From NCBI RefSeq assembly GCF_963675585.1, contig NZ_OY776414.1, positions 661,001-725,000 on the forward strand: DNA of 64,000 bases. The letters run 5' to 3'. This stretch comes from an uncultured Draconibacterium sp. Lineage in GTDB: Bacteria > Bacteroidota > Bacteroidia > Bacteroidales > Prolixibacteraceae. Under the pieces are notes generated by a model, which had not been told where the DNA came from, searched no databases, and saw only the letters and a program-made list of their open reading frames with translations. Every line of letters begins with the position of its first letter. The first letter of the stretch is position 1. Shown here one piece after another: positions 50,296-58,589 of the stretch. The position numbers and the translations under genes were made by a program.

Positions 50296-53200
50296 ATGGC
50301 AAAAATTTTAGGACTTGACCTCGGAACTAACAGCATCGGATGGGCTGTTGTAGACTCAGATACGCAAAAAATATTAAACACAGGAGTACGAATCTTTCCT
50401 GAAGGAGTAGAACCCAAAACAATTGGACAGGGAGATAAAGAGCAATCAAAGAATGCTACGCGCAGAGATAAACGTCAGATGCGCCGACAGTTTTACAGGA
50501 AACGGCTCCGAAAAATTAAGCTGTTACAGGTACTTATACAACAGGAGATGTGTCCATTAACTATAGATGGATTGAGCAAATGGAAAAACTGGAGCCGGAC
50601 AGAAAAAGCAGAAGGTCGAAAATTTCCCGATTCTGAGAAATTTATCGACTGGATAAAATTGAATCCTTATGATCTTCGCGAAAAAGCTCTTGAAGAAGAA
50701 TTGACCTTACATGAACTGGGAAGAATCTTTTATCACCTAATTCAACGTCGAGGATTTCTAAGTAACCGAAAGGGTACAGAAGATTCTACCATATTTACAA
50801 AAGGAAAACCTGATGAAAATATTCTCCCTATTAACGATACAAAGGCAAAGATTGGCAATCGGACTTTGGGAGGATATCTGAACTCAATTGCTTGTAAAGA
50901 TGGAGAACCTTATAAAAACATTACCGATGAGAATGGTAAAGAAATCAGGGTGCGCGGAAGATATACCGTTCGTGATATGTACATTGATGAATTTGAGAAA
51001 ATCTGGTCGGTTCAAAAGGAATTTCTGGAAATAGATAATAAAAAAGTTGAAGCCAAAAGAGCAAGAGAATTACGTGGAACTGTTAACAACAAAAGAAATA
51101 AAAACAAGATTGACCACCTAAAAATAAAATTTGGCGAATCGAATGTTGATATAAAAATTGACGATAAAGGAAAAACAAAAGTTATTACAACAGAACACAT
51201 TTCTTTAAAGGAATTTCTTGCTGGAAGAATTGACCGCATTAAGGATGAGGCAGGAGAAGAAACACTGCAGTTTAAAAGCAACGAAAGTGTTTTATTTTGG
51301 CAGCGCCCTTTACGTTCTCAAAAAGGCTTACTGTCTAACTGTAGGTTTGAAGATAATCTCCCAGTCATTAAGGAAAACGGGGATTTTCTTTTGAAGCCAA
51401 ATGGAGAAAGACAAACAAGGGGCAAGAAGCCGTGCCCGATTTCTCATCCTGAATTTGAATTATTCCGTGCTTACCAGTTTGTTAATAATATTAGCTACGG
51501 TAAAAATCAGAAACTAACGCCTGAACAGAAGAAAGAAGTATTGGCTTTAATTAATAAAAATGATGGGAATTTTGATTTCAGTAAAATACCGGATGCACTT
51601 AAACTGAACTATGAAAAGTTTAATTATGGTGATAAACAAAAAGTGGCAGGAAATCCTACAATTAAGGCATTAAAGCCTCTTTTCTCGGACGATATTTGGG
51701 ACAAACATTACGAAGAAATCTGGCATTGCTTTTATTTTTATGAAGACAATGATAAACTGTTTGAAAAGCTAAAGAAAGATTTTGGATTTAAAAAGGATAT
51801 TGAAGCTGTTAAAAAGGTCAGGATAAAAGTTGGTTATAGCAATGTTTCATTAAAGGCGATTAGAAATATCTTGCCGTTTTTGGAAAAAGGGTATCAGTAT
51901 GACAGGGCAGTAATTTTGGGTGGCGTGAAAAATGCTTTCGGCAAACGTTGGGAATTTTTTAAAGAATTTCATGATAACATCGAAAAGGAAATACTAAGCA
52001 TACTCAGAGAGGAAAACAAGGATGGAGAAGCCATTGAGAAAATTAAAGAGCATTTGGCTTCACCTGTTTTTAATTATGGTTTTGAAAAGGACGATCCGCA
52101 TTTTCTTCATCTGTACCACCATAGCCAGGAAGTAGAAAAACAGGATGAATTAAACTCATTAGTACCGATAGTTGAAAATCTTCGAAATCCAATTGTACAG
52201 CAAGGTTTAAATGAAACAAGACGTTTGGTTAACTACCTAGTACAAAAATATCAGAAAGAGTTTGGTTCAGGTTTTCATTTCGACCAGATAAAAGTGGAAA
52301 TGGGGCGTGAACTGCGTAATAACAAAGATGGCAGACAGGAAATGAGTTTTCGAATTCGCGAAAATGAAGCAAAGAATGATGATGCACGGCAACGTTTGGC
52401 TGAATACGGTTTACAGCCATCTCGGGAAAACATCCAAAAATATTTGATGTTTAAGGAGATTGAAGAGAGGTCAGGGAAAGCACAATGCCCCTATACAGGA
52501 AAGGTAATTTCTGTTTCTGATTTATTGGGGCGTGATAATGCCGTTCAAATCGAACATATTATCCCATTTAGCGTCTCACTTGACGATAGCTTTGGTAATA
52601 AAACGCTTTGTGAAGCTAATTTTAACAGGGAGAAAAGTGAAAAAACACCTTACCTGTTTTACAAAGAAAATCCTGATCCTAATTTATGGGGTGTAACTTC
52701 GTGGGAAGCTGTTGAGGAGCGAGCATTTCGCTTGTTGCCTTATCGGAAAGCAAAGAAGTTTACTGCTAAACGGGAATTTGAAAAATCCGATTTTATTCAA
52801 CGCCAGCTAAACGATAGCAGATACATTGCTAAAAAATCGGTTGAGTTGCTTTCACATATTTGTAACGATGTACGTGTAATGCCTGGGCAGCTTACAGCAG
52901 AACTGCGCCATTTGTGGGGCTTGAATAATATATTGCAGCCTGTACAAAACCTTGGGGAACACACTTTCGATGTTGACGGGGAAAACAGCATCGCACATTA
53001 TGTTGTCACAAATGAAACGGGCGAGGTAGTGAGCATTCACCGGAAACAAAACATCCGACCGTCAACAAATTCTAACGAGATTTTGGTAACAGGTAATGTC
53101 AATAAAAAGAAATTTACATCAAAGTATTTTAAAATTGATATGGAAACGCCGGATTTGCCTGATGGTAAATACTGGGTAAAACTGAACATTGGCGACAATT

Positions 53201-55020
53201 TGCATGTAATTCCAAAATATATCGACAAACCTGAAATCGATGAAAAAAGTATCGTTTTTAAAGGAAATGTTGAAAAGGGATATTTTAAAAATGACACGTA
53301 CGGAAGGATAAAAGCCGATATCGGAGATGGTTCGTATTGGGCGAAGTTTGAGATTCTGAATGTGAAATTTGAGACGCCAGTTAAGGACAATCAACCTAAA
53401 ATCAAACGTAATCAGGTAATGTTATTTGGCAATGTTTTAAACGGCCAATTCAAATGTTTCATCTATCAGTGCGAAACAAATTTGCGCGATGGCAAGTATT
53501 GGATTATACTCGACTTGAATCCTGCCAGTGTAGAGTTTATTCGTTCAGTAAATCCAAAACCAGAAGTTCAGGTAAACGAACTTCTAATAACAGCTACCAT
53601 TGATGAAGATGGGGTATTAAATGCTGATATCGATAAAGAGTATCAAGTGCAAACCGATAGCCCGACAGGTAAATATTATGTGGTAATGGATATAATTACA
53701 CGTGAACCGAAACTTTATAGTATCGAAAATGAGCCGCCGAAGCTGGAAAATGGACAACAGCTGATTGAAGGAAATATTTGGGTCGATAAATATACCGGTG
53801 AAATTAAATTCGACCCAAAAAAGAATCGCGACGACCACCGCCATCATGCCATTGATGCGATTACTATTGCTCTTACCGAGCAAGGATATTTACAGCGTTT
53901 AAGCACGTATAATGCCCAAAGAAAAGAAAAGCAACGACAAAAACTCGATAGTACAGAAAAATTTCCTGAACCGTGGAATGGGTTTACAAACGACGTGGCC
54001 AGGGCGGCTTCTGCAATCCTTATATCACACAAGAAAAACAATAAAACGCTAACGAAAACGAAAAAAGGTTTTGGCGTAAGGGGGCAGTTGCATGAACAAA
54101 CGCTTTATGGTAAAAAAGATTATTGTAAATCTAAAGAATTTACATCGAGAGTATCAATAAAGAAATTGAAGTTTAAAAAAACAAAAGGACAAGCAACATA
54201 TCTTGACGATATTATTGATGCTGGAATTCAAAATGCGATTTATAAAACGATTAAAGAAAACCTTAAAAATGAAGAAGATAAGAGAATAATAGAAGATATT
54301 TTGAAACGATATCACAATATTGGAAATATTAAAACAAAAAAAGCACAGGAACAAGAGGCCAAAGAGTTGAATATATTAAGAACAAAAATTAACTCCCAGG
54401 TTGAAAAAATTTTACAGGAAGAAAATTTCTTTTTGAAGAATGAGGGGAATCGATATAAAAAATTAAAAAAAGAGAGTATTGAAGAGAGGCATCCCGTTCC
54501 AATAAAAAAAGTGAAGGTTTTAAAAGTTTTAGGACACGGTGGACATTTAAAAGAATTAAGTTCATATTCAAAGAAAAAAAATCGGGTAGTTAAAGGGAAT
54601 CAGTATGTTAATCCTGGAAATAATCATCATATATTGATTTATTTGAATTCTGATGGAAAATTATCTCAGGAAGCTATTCAACTTTGGGCAGTAATTGAAC
54701 GAAAAAGTCAAGGTGATGAAATTTATCAGTTGCCAGAAGATGGAGTATCGATTGTAACCACCCTTGAAACCAATGATATGTTTATTCTTGGATTAAGTAA
54801 TGATGAGTTCGAGTCAAATATAAATAATCGGGCATTTTTAAGTCGATATTTATATAGAGTTCAGAATATTTCTGATATGTATTATAATTTTAGGTTCCAT
54901 CTTGCTTCAACTTTAGATAAGAAAGAAGAGTGGATTTATATCCAAAGCCTTAGTGCATGGGAAAAGTTGAATCCAATCAAAGTAAAAATTGATATCTTAG
55001 GGAATATTAAAAAGGTTTAA
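50296..55020 (+). CDS. cas9: CRISPR-associated endonuclease Cas9, type II-C, with long HNH-RuvC-III insertion
   Basis: The 1574-aa nuclease contains RuvC-I (LGLDLGTNSIGWAVVD, D8), an Arg-rich bridge helix (about 52-80), RuvC-II (QIKVEMGRE, E668), HNH (QIEHIIPFS, H754; N768) and RuvC-III (DDHRHHAIDAI, H1184 and D1187). All catalytic residues are present. RGQLHEQTLYG in the C-terminal part is a usual II-C PAM-domain entry motif. Residues about 880-1175, between HNH/L2 and RuvC-III, hold four to five copies of a 55-59-residue beta motif (GNV....F...DGKYW) at G933, G990, G1045, about 1100 and G1159. Type II-C enzymes usually lack this. Absence of csn2 and cas4 fits subtype II-C. Confidence 0.96.
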   Translation: MAKILGLDLGTNSIGWAVVDSDTQKILNTGVRIFPEGVEPKTIGQGDKEQSKNATRRDKRQMRRQFYRKRLRKIKLLQVLIQQEMCPLTIDGLSKWKNWSRTEKAEGRKFPDSEKFIDWIKLNPYDLREKALEEELTLHELGRIFYHLIQRRGFLSNRKGTEDSTIFTKGKPDENILPINDTKAKIGNRTLGGYLNSIACKDGEPYKNITDENGKEIRVRGRYTVRDMYIDEFEKIWSVQKEFLEIDNKKVEAKRARELRGTVNNKRNKNKIDHLKIKFGESNVDIKIDDKGKTKVITTEHISLKEFLAGRIDRIKDEAGEETLQFKSNESVLFWQRPLRSQKGLLSNCRFEDNLPVIKENGDFLLKPNGERQTRGKKPCPISHPEFELFRAYQFVNNISYGKNQKLTPEQKKEVLALINKNDGNFDFSKIPDALKLNYEKFNYGDKQKVAGNPTIKALKPLFSDDIWDKHYEEIWHCFYFYEDNDKLFEKLKKDFGFKKDIEAVKKVRIKVGYSNVSLKAIRNILPFLEKGYQYDRAVILGGVKNAFGKRWEFFKEFHDNIEKEILSILREENKDGEAIEKIKEHLASPVFNYGFEKDDPHFLHLYHHSQEVEKQDELNSLVPIVENLRNPIVQQGLNETRRLVNYLVQKYQKEFGSGFHFDQIKVEMGRELRNNKDGRQEMSFRIRENEAKNDDARQRLAEYGLQPSRENIQKYLMFKEIEERSGKAQCPYTGKVISVSDLLGRDNAVQIEHIIPFSVSLDDSFGNKTLCEANFNREKSEKTPYLFYKENPDPNLWGVTSWEAVEERAFRLLPYRKAKKFTAKREFEKSDFIQRQLNDSRYIAKKSVELLSHICNDVRVMPGQLTAELRHLWGLNNILQPVQNLGEHTFDVDGENSIAHYVVTNETGEVVSIHRKQNIRPSTNSNEILVTGNVNKKKFTSKYFKIDMETPDLPDGKYWVKLNIGDNLHVIPKYIDKPEIDEKSIVFKGNVEKGYFKNDTYGRIKADIGDGSYWAKFEILNVKFETPVKDNQPKIKRNQVMLFGNVLNGQFKCFIYQCETNLRDGKYWIILDLNPASVEFIRSVNPKPEVQVNELLITATIDEDGVLNADIDKEYQVQTDSPTGKYYVVMDIITREPKLYSIENEPPKLENGQQLIEGNIWVDKYTGEIKFDPKKNRDDHRHHAIDAITIALTEQGYLQRLSTYNAQRKEKQRQKLDSTEKFPEPWNGFTNDVARAASAILISHKKNNKTLTKTKKGFGVRGQLHEQTLYGKKDYCKSKEFTSRVSIKKLKFKKTKGQATYLDDIIDAGIQNAIYKTIKENLKNEEDKRIIEDILKRYHNIGNIKTKKAQEQEAKELNILRTKINSQVEKILQEENFFLKNEGNRYKKLKKESIEERHPVPIKKVKVLKVLGHGGHLKELSSYSKKKNRVVKGNQYVNPGNNHHILIYLNSDGKLSQEAIQLWAVIERKSQGDEIYQLPEDGVSIVTTLETNDMFILGLSNDEFESNINNRAFLSRYLYRVQNISDMYYNFRFHLASTLDKKEEWIYIQSLSAWEKLNPIKVKIDILGNIKKV

Positions 55021-55030
55021 CAAACAACCC

Positions 55031-55063
55031 AATCCTTCAAGGTTTCCAAAACCTTGAAGGATT
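55031..55063. repeat. perfect 15-bp inverted repeat after cas9
   Basis: AATCCTTCAAGGTTT and its exact complement are separated by 3 bases. A sister hairpin with the core CCTTCAAGG/CCTTGAAGG lies at 61260-61292 after the array. No T run follows on the plus strand, so it is not a standard terminator. Confidence 0.75.
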
Positions 55064-55162
55064 AAAAAAAACAAACAAAACAAAAAAATAACCGCAAAAA
55101 CAACACAACATGTTTCAACCCAAAACAAAACCCAAAAAAACCAGTCGGAAGTCGGTCGTACC

Positions 55163-55285
55163 GTCCGGAAACCTGAAAAACCATCCGGTAATGCCATCGA
55201 ACCACACCGGAAAGCTACAAAACCGTACGGAAATGTAAAAAACCGTACGGAAATGCAAAAATCCATTCGGAAATGGAACACATGC
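55163..55285. repeat. degenerate 20-bp tandem repeat
   Basis: Six units of 20-21 bp share the core CCGTACGGAAATG; units 4 and 5 are nearly identical. GC content is higher than in the neighbouring DNA. Confidence 0.7.
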
Positions 55286-55509
55286 ACGTTATGTTGCATT
55301 TCCGCCCCGTTTGGAGTAGTTCCGCCTGCACAATCCAATAAACCGATTGTAGTTTCACAAACAAATAGTGTTAATCGAACCTGAGCAAAGGATACAGCAA
55401 ACCTTGCCGGTAGTTAGCTCCCGGTTTATGTTTCTTCCAATGTTCGCCCTTAAGCTGCCTGTAGTGCAGGATACATTGTTATTTTTTCTACAATTAAAAA
55501 ATTTTACTC

Positions 55510-56166
55510 ATGAACACTTCTGATTTAACGATTGAAGAAATTTTATTTCAATCGGGTTTGCGCATAAACAATAGTTTGAGCGACCCAAAAATTTTAAATG
55601 CCGTGTCGCCATTGGGCTACACCGAAACAAAATTAAACGAAGGAGCAAGCCTGCTTGCCGATGCAACCACCCTTGTTGAAACTCAAAAACGCGAATACGG
55701 TGAGGTAGACGCTGCGCAAACAACTTACGAAACCGATCGTAAACAGGCCCATAGCAACTACATGAATATGCTGGCACTGTGTAAAGTGGCTTTTAAAAAG
55801 GATGTAAAAGCAATTTCGGTGCTCGATTTAACTGGTCGGCGTGCCACTACAATAAGTGGATGGCTAAAACAAACCAGCGGTTTTTACCGTGCTTTGCTTG
55901 ACAACGAAGAATGGAAAAGTGTGCTGGCAGGCTTTGGACAAACCGAAGATACTTTAAATGCACAACTGGCGGCCATAGAAGCTGTAGCTGCTGCATCGGA
56001 GATGGTTAAAAAGGAAAAAGGCGATGCCCAGAATGCAACCCAGGAACGCGATGTGAAAATTGAAGGACTGCTTGACTGGGTAAGCGACTACGAAGTAATT
56101 GCGCGCATTGCCCTGACCGACAAACCTCAACTGCTCGAAAAACTGGGCATTGTGGTAAAAGGATAG
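55510..56166 (+). CDS. all-helical protein of unknown function in the cas operon
   Basis: The 218-aa protein has no signal peptide or membrane helix and is predicted almost fully helical, with coiled-coil-like stretches (ETKLNEGASLLADATTLVETQ, LNAQLAAIEAVAAASEMVKKE). A central basic patch (VLDLTGRRATTISGWLKQT) could bind DNA or protein. It lies between cas9 and cas1, on the same strand. It is not Csn2 or Cas4 (no RecB-like motif, wrong size pattern). It may be a cargo gene or an accessory Cas protein; I do not recognise a named family. Confidence 0.7.
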   Translation: MNTSDLTIEEILFQSGLRINNSLSDPKILNAVSPLGYTETKLNEGASLLADATTLVETQKREYGEVDAAQTTYETDRKQAHSNYMNMLALCKVAFKKDVKAISVLDLTGRRATTISGWLKQTSGFYRALLDNEEWKSVLAGFGQTEDTLNAQLAAIEAVAAASEMVKKEKGDAQNATQERDVKIEGLLDWVSDYEVIARIALTDKPQLLEKLGIVVKG

Positions 56167-56180
56167 TATTTGGTTCTATA

Positions 56181-56275
56181 AGACACCCGAAGGTCGAAAA
56201 GACACTTCGGGGTCTTGCCTCTTGAAAATAATTTAGAACAAACCTTTCGGTGTCTGCCAGACCCGAAAGTGTTTA
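56181..56275 (+). repeat. REP-like element, copy B
   Basis: It starts ACACCCGAAGGTCG...GACACTTCGGGG, has a 29-bp middle, then ACCTTTCGGTGTCTGCC and AGACCCGAAAGTG. Each half can fold as a hairpin. It lies directly upstream of the RAYT gene. Confidence 0.8.
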
Positions 56276-56293
56276 ATAACTAAAATAAATACA

Positions 56294-56962
56294 ATGAAAA
56301 CCACCCCGCTTGAATACGGCCATTTTTATCATATTTACAATCGTGGTATAAATGGCTGTAACCTGTTTCAGGAGAATGAAAACTACGACTATTTTCTTTA
56401 CTTGTATGATAAATATATTTCTTCTGTGGCCGAAACGTATGCATGGGTATTAATGCGGAATCATTTTCATTTGCTGGTTCGAATAAAAACTGTTCGAGAA
56501 ATACCGTTTATTGAAACACCCGAAGGTTTAAAAAATACTTCGGGGTTGGTCTCAAACCTTTCGGTGTCTGCCAGACCCGAAAGTGTTTATAAAAGGTATA
56601 AACCGGTCAACCAATTTAGTCACCTTTTTAACGCCTACACCAAAGCAATAAACAAACGTTACAACCGAACCGGCAGTTTATTCGAACATCCCTTTCGCAG
56701 AAAACAGGTTGTTTCAAACCATCAGTTAAAATACTTGGTATACTACATTCATCACAATCCTATTCATCATGGTTTTTGCGAACATTATCTCGACTATCCA
56801 TGGAGCTCTTACTTAACCGTTGTTTCGCCAAAAGAAACAAAATTGAGCAGAACTGAAGTGATACGTTGGTTTGATGATAAATCGAACTTTGAAAAATTTC
56901 ATTCGCAGCAAGAAATAAGGAAATTCGATGAATTGAATATTGATTTTTCATGTGATGGATGA
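56294..56962 (+). CDS. REP-associated tyrosine transposase (RAYT, Y1/HUH family)
   Basis: The 222-aa protein has the IS200-like fold: EYGHFYHIYNRGINGCNLF, the HUH motif RNHFHLLVRI and the catalytic Tyr region LVYYIHHNPIHHGF. RAYTs nick single-stranded DNA at REP hairpins. REP copies lie on both sides (56181, 56984). In addition residues about 74-99 (TPEGLKNTSGL...SARPESVYK) are encoded by a REP copy inside the gene, in a loop between the HUH motif and the helix starting KPVNQFSHLF, without breaking the frame. It separates the 218-aa gene from cas1. Confidence 0.9.
   Translation: MKTTPLEYGHFYHIYNRGINGCNLFQENENYDYFLYLYDKYISSVAETYAWVLMRNHFHLLVRIKTVREIPFIETPEGLKNTSGLVSNLSVSARPESVYKRYKPVNQFSHLFNAYTKAINKRYNRTGSLFEHPFRRKQVVSNHQLKYLVYYIHHNPIHHGFCEHYLDYPWSSYLTVVSPKETKLSRTEVIRWFDDKSNFEKFHSQQEIRKFDELNIDFSCDG
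56515..56590 (+). repeat. REP-like element, copy C, inside the RAYT coding sequence
   Basis: It shows the same order as copies B and D: ACACCCGAAGGTTT...TACTTCGGGG and ACCTTTCGGTGTCTGCC...CCCGAAAGTGTTT. It encodes in-frame amino acids of the transposase, so its length is compatible with the reading frame. Confidence 0.85.
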
Positions 56963-56983
56963 AAAATAATTTTAAGTGAAGCC

Positions 56984-57058
56984 AGACACCCGAAGGTCTT
57001 CGAGACACTTCGGGGCCAGGAAATAACCTTTCAGAGTCTGCAAGACCTGAAAGTGTTG
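56984..57058 (+). repeat. REP-like element, copy D
   Basis: ACACCCGAAGGTCTTCGAG...ACACTTCGGGG and ACCTTTCAGAGTCTG...GACCTGAAAGTG. It lies between the RAYT stop and the cas1 start (24 bp before cas1). Confidence 0.8.
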
Positions 57059-57081
57059 AACAAACCAATTAAGTTAAAACC

Positions 57082-57972
57082 ATGATAAAACGTACTCTCT
57101 TTTTCTCCAATCCCTATCACCTGTCTTTAAAAAACAAACAACTTGAAGTGGCAGAACCGCACGGAATGACGATGAAAACCATTCCGGTGGAAGACATTGG
57201 TTTTATAGTACTCGATCATCCGCAAATATCGTTTACCATGAAACTGGTGGAACAGTTAAACGAATACAACGTGGCCACCGTTTTTTGCGACAGCAAACAC
57301 ATGCCTTCGTCCATGTTGTTACCACTCGATGCACATCACATTCAGAGCGAGTTGTTCAGGGCACAGGTGTCGGCTTCCGAACCCTTAAAAAAGAACCTTT
57401 GGAAACAAACCATTGAAGCCAAAGTAAAAAATCAGGCCCGATTGCTTGATAAATGCGGAAAGAATAGCCTTCAACTTCGAAGTATTGCTAAAACCATAAA
57501 AAGCGGCGACAGCGATAACCGCGAAGGTTTTGCAGCCCGTTTGTATTGGATGGCACTGTTTGGTAAAACATTTATACGCGATCGGTTTGGCGAACCCCCC
57601 AATGCTTTTCTTAATTATGGATACATTCTTTTGCGTTCGGCTGTGGCGCGTGCCATTGCCGGATCGGGACTACTGGCTACTTTGGGTATTTTTCACCGCA
57701 ACCGCTACAATGCCTTTTGTTTGGCCGACGACATTATGGAACCTTACCGTCCCTATGTTGATGAAATTGCATACAGTTTAAATCAGAAGTATCCCGGAAC
57801 TCTGGTGCTGGATAAGGAACATAAAGCCGAATTGCTCGGGCTAATGGCAGCCGATGTAAAAATAGGAGAGAACAAACGCCCTTTAATGCTGGCTTTGTCG
57901 CAAACCACGGCCTCGCTCTCCCGCTGTTTCTCGGGCGAACAACGTAAAATTGAATATCCCGTTTTTGAATAA
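57082..57972 (+). CDS. cas1: CRISPR-associated integrase Cas1 (type II)
   Basis: The 296-aa protein has metal-binding residues E148 (NREGFAARLYW), H205 (GIFHRNRYN) and D216/D217 with E220 (LADDIMEPYRP). Length and motifs match type II Cas1. With Cas2 it integrates new spacers. A perfect 13-bp inverted repeat lies between its stop and cas2. Confidence 0.96.
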   Translation: MIKRTLFFSNPYHLSLKNKQLEVAEPHGMTMKTIPVEDIGFIVLDHPQISFTMKLVEQLNEYNVATVFCDSKHMPSSMLLPLDAHHIQSELFRAQVSASEPLKKNLWKQTIEAKVKNQARLLDKCGKNSLQLRSIAKTIKSGDSDNREGFAARLYWMALFGKTFIRDRFGEPPNAFLNYGYILLRSAVARAIAGSGLLATLGIFHRNRYNAFCLADDIMEPYRPYVDEIAYSLNQKYPGTLVLDKEHKAELLGLMAADVKIGENKRPLMLALSQTTASLSRCFSGEQRKIEYPVFE

Positions 57973-57979
57973 GCTCTAT

Positions 57980-58008
57980 CTTTTCCAAAGTTCCAAACTT
58001 TGGAAAAG
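57980..58008. repeat. 13-bp perfect inverted repeat between cas1 and cas2
   Basis: CTTTTCCAAAGTT-CCA-AACTTTGGAAAAG lies between the two genes. A relative with core CAAAGTTTCAAACTTTG lies at 50057-50073 near the tracrRNA gene. Confidence 0.75.
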
Positions 58009-58024
58009 TTTCAAAAGATAAACA

Positions 58025-58363
58025 ATGCAACAAACCCGGCTAAATGCGTATCATATTATGTGGTTATTTGTTTTTTTCGACCTTCCGGTTACTTCCAAAA
58101 AAGAGCGCCGCCTGGCAACCCGTTTTCGGAAAGAGCTAATGAAAGATGGTTTTTCGATGATGCAGTTTTCGGTGTACAACCGCCATTGTGCCAGTAAAGA
58201 AAGTGCCGAAGTGCATATTAAACGCGTAAAAAGTTTTATTCCCGAACACGGTCAGGTGAGCATACTTAGCGTAACCGACAAACAATACGGCAATATCGTA
58301 AACATTTGGGGCAACAAATCGAGCCCCATGCCCGAAGGCCCTAAACAACTCGAAATGTTTTAA
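58025..58363 (+). CDS. cas2: CRISPR-associated endoribonuclease-like Cas2
   Basis: The 112-aa protein has the ferredoxin-like fold, the Asp in LFVFFDLPV (D19), the GFSMMQFSVYNRHC strand and the C-terminal VNIWGNKSSPMPEGPKQLEMF of type II Cas2. It bridges Cas1 dimers during spacer integration. The inner Met (MWLFVFFD) is another possible start. Confidence 0.95.
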   Translation: MQQTRLNAYHIMWLFVFFDLPVTSKKERRLATRFRKELMKDGFSMMQFSVYNRHCASKESAEVHIKRVKSFIPEHGQVSILSVTDKQYGNIVNIWGNKSSPMPEGPKQLEMF

Positions 58364-58589
58364 CTGTTTTTGTAAACCTTTCGGAGTCTTTCAGACCCGA
58401 AAGTGTTTAAATTAGATGGAAAACACTACATTCGTAAACCGTTCTTTGATATTTTGACCGAATATCAATTTTTTCCGAATAGAATTTAAAAAACAATACA
58501 TCATTCCGCTTCCCTGTCAGAAAAACAGCAGAATCCCTTTTGTGTTTTTACTCAAACAAGTAGTAAAAACAGGGCATAGACACTGCTTG
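58364..58589. other. leader-side region between cas2 and the array, with REP copy E
   Basis: A half REP (58375-58410: ACCTTTCGGAGTCTTTC, AGACCCGAAAGTG) follows cas2. The rest is AT-rich and contains a perfect 9-bp inverted repeat GTTTTTACT-N9-AGTAAAAAC (58544-58570) ending 19 bp before the first repeat. It may include the array promoter or an integration signal; no gene seen. Confidence 0.5.

Larger units (their letters stand above)
55021..55509. other. 489-bp intergenic region with palindrome and degenerate tandem repeat
   Basis: It holds a 33-bp palindrome (55031-55063), an A-rich stretch, then about six degenerate 20-21-bp tandem units at 55163-55285 built on CCGTACGGAAATGNAAAAA, each with a small CCGNNCGG palindrome. 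Beyond 55290 lies 200 bp without recognisable feature, probably the promoter region of the next gene. Leftward ORFs here look spurious. Confidence 0.6.

Noticed and set aside
50296-55020. Cas9 as subtype II-A
   Set aside because: No csn2 or cas4, anti-repeat and nexus of II-C type, and Cas1 of II-C context; the large size comes from the insertion and a long C-terminus.
54997-55338. 113-aa leftward ORF after cas9
   Set aside because: It reads through the palindrome and tandem repeats, overlaps the cas9 end and has low-complexity composition.
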